Shown piece after piece: positions 1 through 6,356 of a stretch of DNA of 8,052 nt; position 1 is the stretch's first letter; the number at the start of each line of letters is the position of its first letter. The translations under genes were made by a program, and so were the position numbers. The DNA is from OFTM382 sp964352615. GTDB taxonomy: Bacteria > Planctomycetota > Phycisphaerae > Phycisphaerales > UBA1924. The notes beneath the pieces were generated by a model. It made no database searches, was not told the DNA's origin, and saw only the letters and a program-made list of their open reading frames with translations. The stretch lies in the NCBI GenBank assembly GCA_964352615.1, contig CAYGSG010000100.1:1-8052 (forward strand), given 5' to 3'.

Positions 1-95
1 TGGGGGTGCACAGAGCCGACAGAGACGATGGGGAGGGGCTTGATGAGGTGGCGTGCCCACGCGCCCGAAGGAAGCGCGGGCATGTGGACTGATCT

Positions 96-153
96 CTCTC
101 CTGGTGGCCCAGCCCCCCCTTGCTTGCAGGCTGGGTTCTTCTCATAAGGAGAG
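96..153. terminator. Nested inverted repeat, possible terminator of an upstream gene
   Basis: The outer arms CTCTCCT (96-102) and AGGAGAG (147-153) enclose inner arms CCCAGCC (108-114) and GGCTGGG (129-135). The inner loop is 14 nt and is C-rich. There is no run of T directly after the outer arm, so this is not a textbook intrinsic terminator. It would fit an upstream + strand gene ending near 92 or 147, but that gene cannot be confirmed from this window. Confidence 0.25.
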
Positions 154-229
154 GCCCGCTCCGCTCGCGTTGATCGCCCCAAACCCTCCCCCGCTTGATG
201 CCAATGCAACATTCCCTCGTGGATTCGTG

Positions 230-607
230 GGTCTGCCACCTCTCTTGGCCTCAATGCCCCATGTCAGAGCCGCGCTGACACAGGGCAGAGCCGTTCTGCC
301 ACGGGTTCATGCCGCATTGACACAGCGCATCGCCGCGTTGTCTTGCCTTTCTAGAGCCATAACGCCACGAGATGTTCCATGCGGTCCACCCGATGCTCCG
401 TCAGATGGACCGATGACTCCATCCGGTGGACCTACTGCTCCATCCGGTGGACCTGATGTTCTGTCCGGTTGACCTGATGGTCTGTCAGGTGGACTTGACA
501 CTCCATCAGGTGCCCCTCATAGCCCGTCAGATAGCCCGATTGCTCCATCCGGGTGGCCTAACGGACCGTCAAGCGGCCCCGATGCCGCATCAAACCAGCC
601 AAACAAC
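230..607. repeat. Degenerate 21-bp tandem repeat array
   Basis: Cutting the sequence every 21 bases from 377 gives aligned units: 377-397, 398-418, 419-439, 440-460, 461-481, 482-502, 503-523, 524-544, 545-565 and 566-586. They follow a consensus close to CC[AG]TC[CA]GGTGGACC followed by GATGCT. Units 419-439 and 440-460 are nearly identical. The same phase continues upstream to about 230 in a more diverged form, for example 272-292 and 314-334, which share TGACACAG 42 bp apart, and 230-250 and 293-313, which share TCTGCCAC. It fades out by 607. There are no unique spacers, so it is not CRISPR. Because 21 is divisible by 3, each frame reads as a heptapeptide repeat, so open frames across it do not show coding. 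The period also equals about two DNA helical turns. Confidence 0.85.
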
Positions 608-661
608 CCTTGAGCCCGCCCTCGCCATCCGGTAAGGTCAATCGGACCAGACACCGAGAAC

Positions 662-667
662 AAGGAG
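662..667 (+). promoter_or_regulatory. Shine-Dalgarno site for the gene at 674
   Basis: AAGGAG lies 6 nt before the ATG at 674. This supports that ATG over the further in-frame ATGs just downstream (686, 689, 695 and 698). Confidence 0.8.
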
Positions 668-673
668 CGAGCG

Positions 674-2098
674 ATGCGGACAATGATGAAGATGATGGCA
701 TGCGGCGTGGTCGGGCTTCTCACGGCAGCCGCAGCGGCCCAGCCCGTGGTGCCCGCAGGGTTTGCCGCGCGGAAGATCGCGCCGCTGCTAGACGGGCAGG
801 TGCCGGAACTCTCGGCGATTGATGATCCGGGCGGCTTTGGTACAGGTGTGGTGACCGCAACCGTTGCCAACGGGATTGTCAACTTCCGCCTGATCGAAAC
901 GAGCGGTGTGCTGAAGACTCTTGCGGTGTGGAGTCAGGCGCCGAACAGTGCTGCCGTCGTGCGCGTAAGGTACGACTCGGAGCAGGTCATCGACGGTGCC
1001 ATTCACGCCACCGTGTATGATCAGACCCAAAGAGATACGCATTACATGACGATCCCTTCGCTCGGGGTTGTGACGCAGCGATGGGAACGCACCGACGCAG
1101 TGTGGTTCGATTTTGACTTCAGCACCGGCCAAGCGGGCAACGGCGTAGGCGCAGTACTCATGGATGTATTGCTAACGAGTGGCACGCAACTGGCCGCCAT
1201 GAACACGGGCTTCGACGTCACTGTAACGAACAGCAATTCCATCCCGGCGGGGCGGACCGACACTGACGTTGTCGGCGTCTATCGAGATGTCACCGGTCTT
1301 TATGGCGGAGGCATTCTGCTCGCCGACCATGATCCCAATACCGATGCCAAGACTGCCATCTACGAATTGCGGGATGTTCTCGCGGGCGGCTCGTACCGGG
1401 CAATCTTCGGACCGGTGGACTCGAACACCAAACAATACGGCGACCTAGCGATCGCCGCCTCCGGTTCGTTCGGCGGCGTCATCTACATCACCGAGACCCT
1501 CACCGAAGAGATTCAGCAGGTCGCCACCGACGGCACGCACACCTCCTGGGCAACCGGCTTTGTCGGTATCGACTCGCTCTCCATCAGCCCCGATGGCGAA
1601 TCGATGTACGTTGGCGACCTCAACGGCGTGTGGCTCATCCGCCCCGAGGGCAACGTGCCCGGGCCAGCGGTGCTCGCCACGGACCCGTCCGCCTCCGGTG
1701 GCACCGTGCTGGGCGGTTCCCCGGTCAACGCGCTGCGAGTGATCTTCACCGAGCCCGTGACCTTTGACGACACCGACGTGACGATCACCGACGGCGACGG
1801 CCAGCCAGTCGGGTTCGATGCCTCCGGCTCGGGCAGCCAGTTCATGATCATCGGGCTCGCGGCTCCGCTCAGCGGCGACACCTACACCGTCACGGTGGCC
1901 GACACCGTGGTCAGCGCGACGACCGGCCAGCCGCTCGACGGCGACAGCGACGGCATCGCGGGCGGCGACGCGGTGCTCAGCTTCACGCATGCCTGCAACG
2001 GTGACATCGCCGACGATTTCGGTACGCCGGGCAATGACGGCATGATCAGCTTTGGCGACTTCCTCGCGCTGCTCGGGTTCATCGGGCCGTGCCCGTAA
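674..2098 (+). CDS. Secreted beta-propeller-like protein with Ig-like domain and C-terminal dockerin-like module
   Basis: This is a 474-residue protein of unknown specific function, probably exported. Residues 1-22 form a signal peptide: a short methionine- and lysine-containing start, then GVVGLLTAAAAA, with cleavage likely before QPVV. Residues about 25-330 are rich in beta strands. The stretch SLSISPDGESMYVGDLNGVWLI (split here as SLSISPDGES and MYVGDLNGVWLI, about 301-322) resembles a blade of an NHL/SMP-30-type propeller. Residues about 335-440 look like a bacterial Ig-like (Big_5/SbsA-like) domain, with VIFTEPVTFDD and ending LDGDSDGIAGGD. Residues 441-474 are a cysteine-bracketed EF-hand/dockerin-like module (C441 to C473, GDIADDFG, DGMISFGDFLALLG, GPCP), nearly the same as the two copies in the next gene. 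The start is set by AAGGAG 6 nt upstream. No catalytic residues are recognisable. The domain calls are inferred from sequence style; the signal peptide and terminal module are the firmest parts. Confidence 0.85.
   Translation: MRTMMKMMACGVVGLLTAAAAAQPVVPAGFAARKIAPLLDGQVPELSAIDDPGGFGTGVVTATVANGIVNFRLIETSGVLKTLAVWSQAPNSAAVVRVRYDSEQVIDGAIHATVYDQTQRDTHYMTIPSLGVVTQRWERTDAVWFDFDFSTGQAGNGVGAVLMDVLLTSGTQLAAMNTGFDVTVTNSNSIPAGRTDTDVVGVYRDVTGLYGGGILLADHDPNTDAKTAIYELRDVLAGGSYRAIFGPVDSNTKQYGDLAIAASGSFGGVIYITETLTEEIQQVATDGTHTSWATGFVGIDSLSISPDGESMYVGDLNGVWLIRPEGNVPGPAVLATDPSASGGTVLGGSPVNALRVIFTEPVTFDDTDVTITDGDGQPVGFDASGSGSQFMIIGLAAPLSGDTYTVTVADTVVSATTGQPLDGDSDGIAGGDAVLSFTHACNGDIADDFGTPGNDGMISFGDFLALLGFIGPCP
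1994..2095 (+). repeat. C-terminal dockerin-like module (copy 1 of 3 in the window)
   Basis: These 34 codons start at a Cys and end GPCP immediately before the stop codon. The module reads GDIADDFG, then DGMISFGDF, LALLG and GPCP. The Asp-rich first part and the D-G-x-[IV]-x-x-x-D spacing recall a calcium-binding dockerin/EF-hand loop. It differs from copy A in the next gene at four of the 31 positions from DIADD to the end. Confidence 0.75.
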
Positions 2099-2146
2099 GA
2101 AGAGGGCAATGGGCAATGGGGGGAGAAGACCCTCACCCCATACACC

Positions 2147-2193
2147 GGCCCTTCCTCCCTCTCCCACGGGGCGCGGGAGAGGGAGGAAGGGCC
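2147..2193. repeat. Perfect long hairpin, palindromic intergenic element or terminator
   Basis: The arms 2147-2165 (GGCCCTTCCTCCCTCTCCC) and 2175-2193 are perfect reverse complements over 19 bp around a 9-nt loop. It begins 48 bp after the stop of the upstream gene. No T-tract follows, so intrinsic termination is uncertain, but the RNA stem would be very stable. The pyrimidine-rich arm with a CCACGGGG centre resembles dispersed palindromic intergenic repeats (REP-like) in many bacterial genomes. Whether other copies exist cannot be seen from this window. Confidence 0.8.
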
Positions 2194-2199
2194 CCCTCC

Positions 2200-2214
2200 G
2201 TCAGCTTCGCTGAC
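2200..2214. repeat. Small hairpin GTCAGC-TTC-GCTGAC
   Basis: Perfect 6-bp arms lie at 2200-2205 and 2209-2214 with a 3-nt loop, 6 bp after the long hairpin. Together with the ACCACGGGG at 2221-2229, which echoes CCCACGGGG at 2163-2171, it looks like part of the same composite palindromic element. Confidence 0.6.
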
Positions 2215-2383
2215 GCCCGTACCACGGGGAGAGCCCTCGGTTAGCCGGAAAGATGCCAGCTCCCTGACCATCGCGGCTCGTCAAGACCAGCCCTTTTTGG
2301 TTGGCGGGGTTAGCATCTCCACGTACGCTGTGAAACGGGCTCGGGGCCATTTGCCCGAGCCGTTCGCTGCGTGATAGCGCTAT

Positions 2384-2390
2384 TGAGGAG
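2384..2390 (+). promoter_or_regulatory. Shine-Dalgarno site selecting a GTG start
   Basis: TGAGGAG (in TTGAGGAG) ends 6 nt before the GTG at 2397, which makes that GTG the likely start of the propeller gene. No in-frame ATG lies close to it. Confidence 0.7.
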
Positions 2391-2396
2391 CCCACC

Positions 2397-3965
2397 GTGA
2401 GAGAGACCAAGACCACCGCTTCGTTTGTTGCCTTGTTCGCTGGTTGCGGGGCGCTGTCGCCAGCAGTGGCGACAGCGCAGGACGATCAATGGGGAACCGG
2501 CCCGGGTGGCAACTCGGCCCGCAACTGCGTCTCGACCGTGGTCGGTCCGAGCGCCCCCACCGAGCTCTGGCGGGGCTCGCCTGTGGGTGACATCCTGGAG
2601 ACCCAGCCGTTCATCGGTGATGGGTTCGTGGTCACTGGCCGCATCCAGAGCTTCACGATCCCGACGGGCTCATTCATCGTGGCCCAGGACCTCTTTACGG
2701 GCTCGGTGCTGTGGCAGGTGCAACTGCCTTACAACGACAACGCGCTCAACCCCGATCTCGATGCCGAGTGGCGAGGCCGGGTGACGAGCGCTCGCAACGA
2801 CCGGGTCTATGCGACCCGCGCCGGCAACACAAGCTCGGCTCCGGTGTACGCGCTCGACGCGGCCGACGGCTCGGTCGTCTGGATCAGCGAAGACCTCATC
2901 ACCAACGGCTCGACCGAGGGCAATGCGTTCGCCCCCAACGGCGATCTGATCGTCGGCAGCCAGGTCGCGGGTTCGGCCAACCAGATCCCCGGTAACGTCA
3001 TGCGCATCAACAAGGACACCGGCGAGACGATCTGGACGACCGACCGCTCGTGCCCCACTTCCAACGGCTGCTCGGTCGCGGTCGCCAACGGCAAGGTGTA
3101 CTACTTCCAGGCTGGTGCCCCGGGGCCGATCGTTACCGCAGCGGATCTGGCGACCGGTGCCGTGCTGTATTCGTCAGTCCCGGGCGACATCGAGACCGGG
3201 TTCGTTCAGCAAGTCGGTCTGTTTGTCGGCCCGGACGGAACGATCTATGTGCCGCGCGGCCAGCAGGGTCTGCCGGGTGAACTGCCCGGCACCGAGTTCG
3301 ACACGTTCTTCGCCCTGCGCGACACGGGCAGCGCGATCGAGCCCATTTACGGCTTGCCCGCAGGGTTCGTGCCGTTCTCGACCTCGGGAACGACCAGCGA
3401 CGGCAGCGTCTACGCCTACCGCACGCCAGAGAACGCATCGGGCCAGCTCATCGGGGAGTTGATCGTGCTGCGGCTGGATGCAACCGGCACAATCATCAGC
3501 CAGTCCGCGGCGCTTCCCACCACGACGGTCGCGCCTTCGCCGAGGATGGCGATCGGCGCAGACAACACCATCTACCTCTCGACCGAAGAAGCGCTCGTAA
3601 GCCTCAATCCTGATCTCACGGAGAACTGGCGCATCGACGACTGGGTCGATCTCGGCTTCCCCGCGCTCGGTCAAGACGGCGTGCTCGTCGTCAGCAGCGG
3701 CAACACCGACCTCCGCGCGTTCCAAACCCCGAGCCCGATGTGCGCGGGCGACATCGCAGACGACTTCGGCACGCTGGGCGCTGACGGCATGGTGAGCTTC
3801 GGTGACTTCCTCGCTTTGCTTGGGTTGATCGGTCCTTGCCCCGGCGGCACCCCCGGCTGCGTTGGCGACATCGCCGATGATTTTGGCACGCTCAATGGCG
3901 GCGATGGCATGGTGAGTTTCGGGGACTTCCTCGCGCTGCTCGGGCTCATCGGGCCTTGTCCCTAA
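2397..3965 (+). CDS. Secreted PQQ-like beta-propeller protein with two C-terminal dockerin-like modules
   Basis: This is a 522-residue exported protein. Residues 1-27 are a signal peptide: charged RETK start, hydrophobic core, and an AXA site (A25-T26-A27) before QDD. C17 in FAGC is only a poor lipobox match, so signal peptidase I cleavage is preferred. Residues about 55-445 carry repeated blade motifs of the PQQ-like/BamB-like propeller type: DLFTGSVLWQV (about 99-109), ALDAADGSVVWISE (152-165), RINKDTGETIWTTD (203-216) and AADLATGAVLYSS (248-260), with weaker ones near 355-371 and 400-416. Nothing indicates that PQQ is bound or that it is an enzyme; such folds often act as scaffolds. Residues 449-482 and 488-522 are two copies of the dockerin-like module also found in the preceding gene, joined by GGTPG. 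The GTG start follows a good ribosome binding site. The stop overlaps the stop of the opposing amidohydrolase gene. Confidence 0.88.
   Translation: MRETKTTASFVALFAGCGALSPAVATAQDDQWGTGPGGNSARNCVSTVVGPSAPTELWRGSPVGDILETQPFIGDGFVVTGRIQSFTIPTGSFIVAQDLFTGSVLWQVQLPYNDNALNPDLDAEWRGRVTSARNDRVYATRAGNTSSAPVYALDAADGSVVWISEDLITNGSTEGNAFAPNGDLIVGSQVAGSANQIPGNVMRINKDTGETIWTTDRSCPTSNGCSVAVANGKVYYFQAGAPGPIVTAADLATGAVLYSSVPGDIETGFVQQVGLFVGPDGTIYVPRGQQGLPGELPGTEFDTFFALRDTGSAIEPIYGLPAGFVPFSTSGTTSDGSVYAYRTPENASGQLIGELIVLRLDATGTIISQSAALPTTTVAPSPRMAIGADNTIYLSTEEALVSLNPDLTENWRIDDWVDLGFPALGQDGVLVVSSGNTDLRAFQTPSPMCAGDIADDFGTLGADGMVSFGDFLALLGLIGPCPGGTPGCVGDIADDFGTLNGGDGMVSFGDFLALLGLIGPCP
3741..3962 (+). repeat. Tandem pair of dockerin-like modules
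   Basis: Copy A (3741-3842, 34 codons) and copy B (3858-3962, 35 codons) are direct repeats separated by a five-codon linker. Copy B has one extra residue (TLNGGDG against TLGADG). Synonymous differences, such as GACGACTTC against GATGATTTT, point to an older duplication kept by selection at protein level rather than a recent one. Confidence 0.8.
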
Positions 3966-5083
3966 CCCGGCTTCCACGCCCCGCGCTCCCACGCATCGAC
4001 CACGTGCTCGTGCGCGCCGCGGTAGAGCACGCGCAGGTCGTCCGGGCTCAAACTCATGCCGCGCAGGGTTGGTGCGCTCATCGCATCAAACCGCTCGGGC
4101 TCGAGCATCGCAAGGTCGGGGTCCGCGATCGGTGATTCGCCGTCATAGCCGGTCTCGAACATGATCCGCAGGCTCGCGTACCGGCTGGCGTAGAGCTGGC
4201 GGGCCTCGTCTTCATTGGTGGCCTGTTGACCCCGTGGGTGCGCCGAGGTGTTGGCCACCAGATGCTCATCGGTCGTGACGATGTCTGACCCAAAGAGCAG
4301 CCTGCCGCGCCACCGCTCAAAGAACCCTCGCACCACGGGCCGATCGTGCGCGCTGAGCGCCCTCAGCATCCACTTGGTCGCGGATGTATCCAGATACAAG
4401 TTCGCGTGGCGGCTCAGCAGGCCATCTAAGAACGGCAGGTTCTCAGGCCAGCCGCCCATGTGCGCCGCGATCCAGGGCCGGTCGTTGTAACGATCCACCA
4501 TGCCTTCAAGGCTTTTGTACTGGTCGGCCTTCGTGCCGTAGCGGGTCGCGTCCGACCACTTGCTCGCAAACCACGTATCGGGGTCCGCGATGTGGACCAT
4601 GAACATCATGCCCAGTTCGCAGGCCAGCTCCGCTTGCTTGACACGCCAAGGTGAATCAAACGGCACGACATCAGCCGGGTCCGCGCCGTCGACCGCGGCC
4701 ATGTCCCACAACGCCGGCCCGCCCCAGAACTTGACGCACCGCGCGCCGAATTCGCCGTGCCAGCGGCGCATGACTTCGAGGTACGCCCCGCGGTGCACCG
4801 CCTTGGGATCGCCAACGCCCCAATCCGGGAACGCGATAAAGCGCACCCGATCGCCCAGGGCCGTGCGCACGTCCTCAGCGCCGGCTAAGCGGCTCTGCGA
4901 GTACACCCGCTCGATGCCGAAGGCCTCAGCCACCTCGCCGTACACCTCGGCGGCCCGCAAGCCCATGATGTGCGAGTGCGTGTCGATGATCGGCACGATC
5001 GGCGGGCCGAGCTCGCGTGCGACCGCGAGGTAGTCGATCCCCAGCCGATTCTCAGCCCACTTAGGATGGGCGCCGTCGCGCAT
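3962..5083 (-). CDS. Metal-dependent amidohydrolase (Amidohydro_2-like, TIM barrel)
   Basis: This is a probable hydrolase or decarboxylase of the amidohydrolase superfamily, substrate unknown, likely cytoplasmic. The longest frame reaches 5332 but its first part overlaps the divergent glycosyltransferase gene and has no conserved character, so I place the start at the ATG at 5083, giving about 373 residues; an ATG at 5137 is the alternative. Neither has a clear Shine-Dalgarno site. Numbering from 5083, the IIDTHSHI motif (about 32-39) supplies the metal-binding HxH. VKFWGG (about 117-122) has a Lys in the right region for a metal bridge. MVHIADPD (about 162-169), AAHMGGWPEN (about 206-215) and LLFGSDIVT (about 262-270) give the remaining His, His and Asp ligands. 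The site therefore looks intact. It is convergent with the PQQ-like gene, with stop codons overlapping inside CTAA. Confidence 0.85.
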   Translation of the reverse strand: MRDGAHPKWAENRLGIDYLAVARELGPPIVPIIDTHSHIMGLRAAEVYGEVAEAFGIERVYSQSRLAGAEDVRTALGDRVRFIAFPDWGVGDPKAVHRGAYLEVMRRWHGEFGARCVKFWGGPALWDMAAVDGADPADVVPFDSPWRVKQAELACELGMMFMVHIADPDTWFASKWSDATRYGTKADQYKSLEGMVDRYNDRPWIAAHMGGWPENLPFLDGLLSRHANLYLDTSATKWMLRALSAHDRPVVRGFFERWRGRLLFGSDIVTTDEHLVANTSAHPRGQQATNEDEARQLYASRYASLRIMFETGYDGESPIADPDLAMLEPERFDAMSAPTLRGMSLSPDDLRVLYRGAHEHVVDAWERGAWKPG

Positions 5084-5147
5084 GGACGCGAGCGATACGC
5101 TGTGGCCGGCGCTTCCCTGCTGCGGTGTGCCATGCATCGCCGATGCT
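5084..5147. promoter_or_regulatory. Short divergent promoter region
   Basis: This gap lies between the likely starts of the amidohydrolase (minus) and the glycosyltransferase (plus). Promoters for both must lie here or inside the 5' ends if the chosen starts are right. It contains GCATCG (5134-5139), one C, then CGATGC (5141-5146), a perfect 13-bp palindrome and a possible operator. I see no good -35/-10 pair. Confidence 0.35.
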
Positions 5148-6350
5148 ATGCCGCTAACCGATCCACCCCTCCATGCCACCCTGATGCCACCCGCTGCACG
5201 CCCCACCACCGACCGACCTGCTCGCCCGCTGCGCATCGCGCTGGCGCACGACTGGACTGTCGTGGCCCGAGGCGGCGAACAGGTGCTCGAAGCGATCGCC
5301 AAAGCGCTCACCAGCCGAGGCCACACGCTCACTTCGCTCTACACCATGGCCGACAACGGCTGCAGCATCGGGCCTTGCGTTGATGCCATCCAGCGTGTCA
5401 CGTCCGCAGTAGGCCGAATGCCCGGAGCCGATGGCCCACTTCGGCGGTGGATGTTTCCCCTGTACCCGCTCGCGGTCGGCCAGCTCTCAGCCCGGCTCGC
5501 CGAGGACCACGCGCGCGCGCCGATCGACCTTGTCGTCTCGACGAGTTCCGCAGCCATCAAGAGCCTGCGCACGCCGCCGGGCGTCCCCCACCTCTGCTAC
5601 TGCCATAGCCCGGCCCGGTACGCCTGGTCGCAGCGGGCTGACTACGCGCAGGGCTCGCTGCTGCGCCGGCTTGGCCTCGCGGCGTATTCGCCATGGTTTA
5701 GATGCTGGGACCGCAGGACCGCGAGCCGGGCAACGCTCATGCTCGCCAACTCGGCGCACATCGCCTCGCGCATCGCACGCTGTTATGGCCGAGAGGCCGC
5801 GGTGGTGCATCCGCCCGTGCGCACGGGGTTCTTTACGCCCGATGCCTCGGTGCATCGCGAGCGGTTCGTCTTTGTAGTCTCCGCGTTGGAACCCTACAAA
5901 CGGGTGGATGCAGCGATCGACGCTGCGCTGCGCGCGGACCGCCCGCTCATCATCGCGGGCACAGGCTCGGACGAGCCCCGCTTGCGCGCGAAGCAAGCCG
6001 GAGCTGATCGACTGGTGCGTTTCGTCGGGCGGATCAACGACGATCAGCTTCGGGACTACCTCCGCCGAGCGCACTGCCTGCTGTACCCGCAAACGGAGGA
6101 CTTTGGCATTTCCGCTGTCGAAGCCCAGGCCTGCGGCACGCCCGTGGTCGCACTCGCACGGGGCGGCGCGCTCGATACCGTCGATGACCCCGCGAGCGGC
6201 CTGCTTGTGCCGACGCTCGAGTCGCTCCCGTCGGCGATCCATCGCGTGATGCACAACCCAGTTGCCTGCCGGGCGAACGCGTTGCGCTTCAGCGAGGAAC
6301 GGTTCGCCCAGCGGTTCCTGATGCACGCGCGCACGCTGGCCGACGTGTAG
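5148..6350 (+). CDS. GT4-family glycosyltransferase (GT-B fold)
   Basis: This protein probably transfers a sugar from a nucleotide-sugar donor during polysaccharide or glycolipid synthesis at the cytoplasmic face of the membrane. From the ATG at 5148 it has 400 residues; an ATG at 5184 is also possible and would start closer to the conserved core, and neither has a clear ribosome binding site. Numbering from 5148, the N-terminal domain opens with RIALAHDWTVVARGGEQVLE (about 29-48), whose RGGE is the acceptor-side glycine motif. CYCHSPARYAWSQ (about 150-162) resembles the HTPxRYxW segment of mannosyltransferase-like GT4 enzymes. The C-terminal domain has SALEPYKRVDAAI (about 245-257), the donor-binding Lys-Arg loop, and TEDFGISAVEAQACGTPVVA (about 316-335), with the EX7E pair near 317 and 325. 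All key motifs are present. The sugar donor and acceptor cannot be assigned. It converges on the lipoprotein gene with a 6-bp gap. Confidence 0.88.
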   Translation: MPLTDPPLHATLMPPAARPTTDRPARPLRIALAHDWTVVARGGEQVLEAIAKALTSRGHTLTSLYTMADNGCSIGPCVDAIQRVTSAVGRMPGADGPLRRWMFPLYPLAVGQLSARLAEDHARAPIDLVVSTSSAAIKSLRTPPGVPHLCYCHSPARYAWSQRADYAQGSLLRRLGLAAYSPWFRCWDRRTASRATLMLANSAHIASRIARCYGREAAVVHPPVRTGFFTPDASVHRERFVFVVSALEPYKRVDAAIDAALRADRPLIIAGTGSDEPRLRAKQAGADRLVRFVGRINDDQLRDYLRRAHCLLYPQTEDFGISAVEAQACGTPVVALARGGALDTVDDPASGLLVPTLESLPSAIHRVMHNPVACRANALRFSEERFAQRFLMHARTLADV

Positions 6351-6356
6351 CTTGAC

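Larger units (their letters stand above)
1..673. other. Intergenic region, no supportable gene
   Basis: No convincing gene was found in these 673 bases. Frame 1 is open from the window edge to a TAA at 145-147 and frame 3 to a TGA at 90-92, so the 3' end of an upstream gene could lie here, but neither frame shows a recognisable motif. An ATG frame at 53-472 is low-complexity and its second half is only the tandem repeat read as protein. The stretch contains a nested inverted repeat (96-153) and a 21-bp-period tandem repeat (about 230-607). A weak promoter-like pair, TTGAGC (610-615) and TAAGGT (633-638), lies before the gene at 674; the -10 matches consensus at only three positions. Confidence 0.6.
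2099..2396. other. Intergenic region between the two secreted-protein genes
   Basis: This gap holds a direct repeat of GGGCAAT (2104-2110, 2111-2117) leading into six G, a perfect 19-bp-arm hairpin (2147-2193) and a 6-bp-arm hairpin (2200-2214). Further on, a 10-bp perfect palindrome ATAGCGCTAT (2374-2383) sits just before the ribosome binding site of the next gene. TTGCCC at 2351-2356 is a possible -35 box, but I see no good -10 at the right distance. No coding frame here is convincing. Confidence 0.6.

Noticed and set aside
53..472. 139-codon + strand frame from ATG 53 as a gene
   Set aside because: No ribosome binding site, low-complexity Pro/Ala/Arg composition, and the second half is simply the 21-bp repeat read in one of several open frames.
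230..607. CRISPR array
   Set aside because: The 21-bp units are contiguous and degenerate, with no unique spacers and no cas-like genes nearby.
2104..2123. G-quadruplex in the GGG-CAAT-GGG-CAAT-GGGGGG stretch
   Set aside because: It has only three separated G-runs, the last being a run of six, so a four-run quadruplex with ordinary loops is not clearly formed.
1445..2167. 240-codon minus-strand frame
   Set aside because: It lies opposite the well-supported secreted-protein gene, is Arg/Ala/Gly/Val-rich as expected for an antisense shadow in GC-rich DNA, and has no recognisable motif.
2410..2450. Lipobox in the PQQ-like protein signal peptide (FAGC)
   Set aside because: Phe at -3 is not typical of lipoboxes, and a better AXA site for signal peptidase I follows at residues 25-27.
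3741..3962. Recent duplication or assembly artefact in the tandem modules
   Set aside because: The copies differ by many synonymous changes and one codon indel, so they are an established duplication.
3174..3992. 272-codon minus-strand frame
   Set aside because: It is opposite the PQQ-like propeller gene, with shadow-type composition; its repeated EEV-type segments are only the antisense of the duplicated dockerin-like module.
5487..6326. 279-codon minus-strand frame
   Set aside because: It is opposite the glycosyltransferase, whose family motifs are intact in the + frame.
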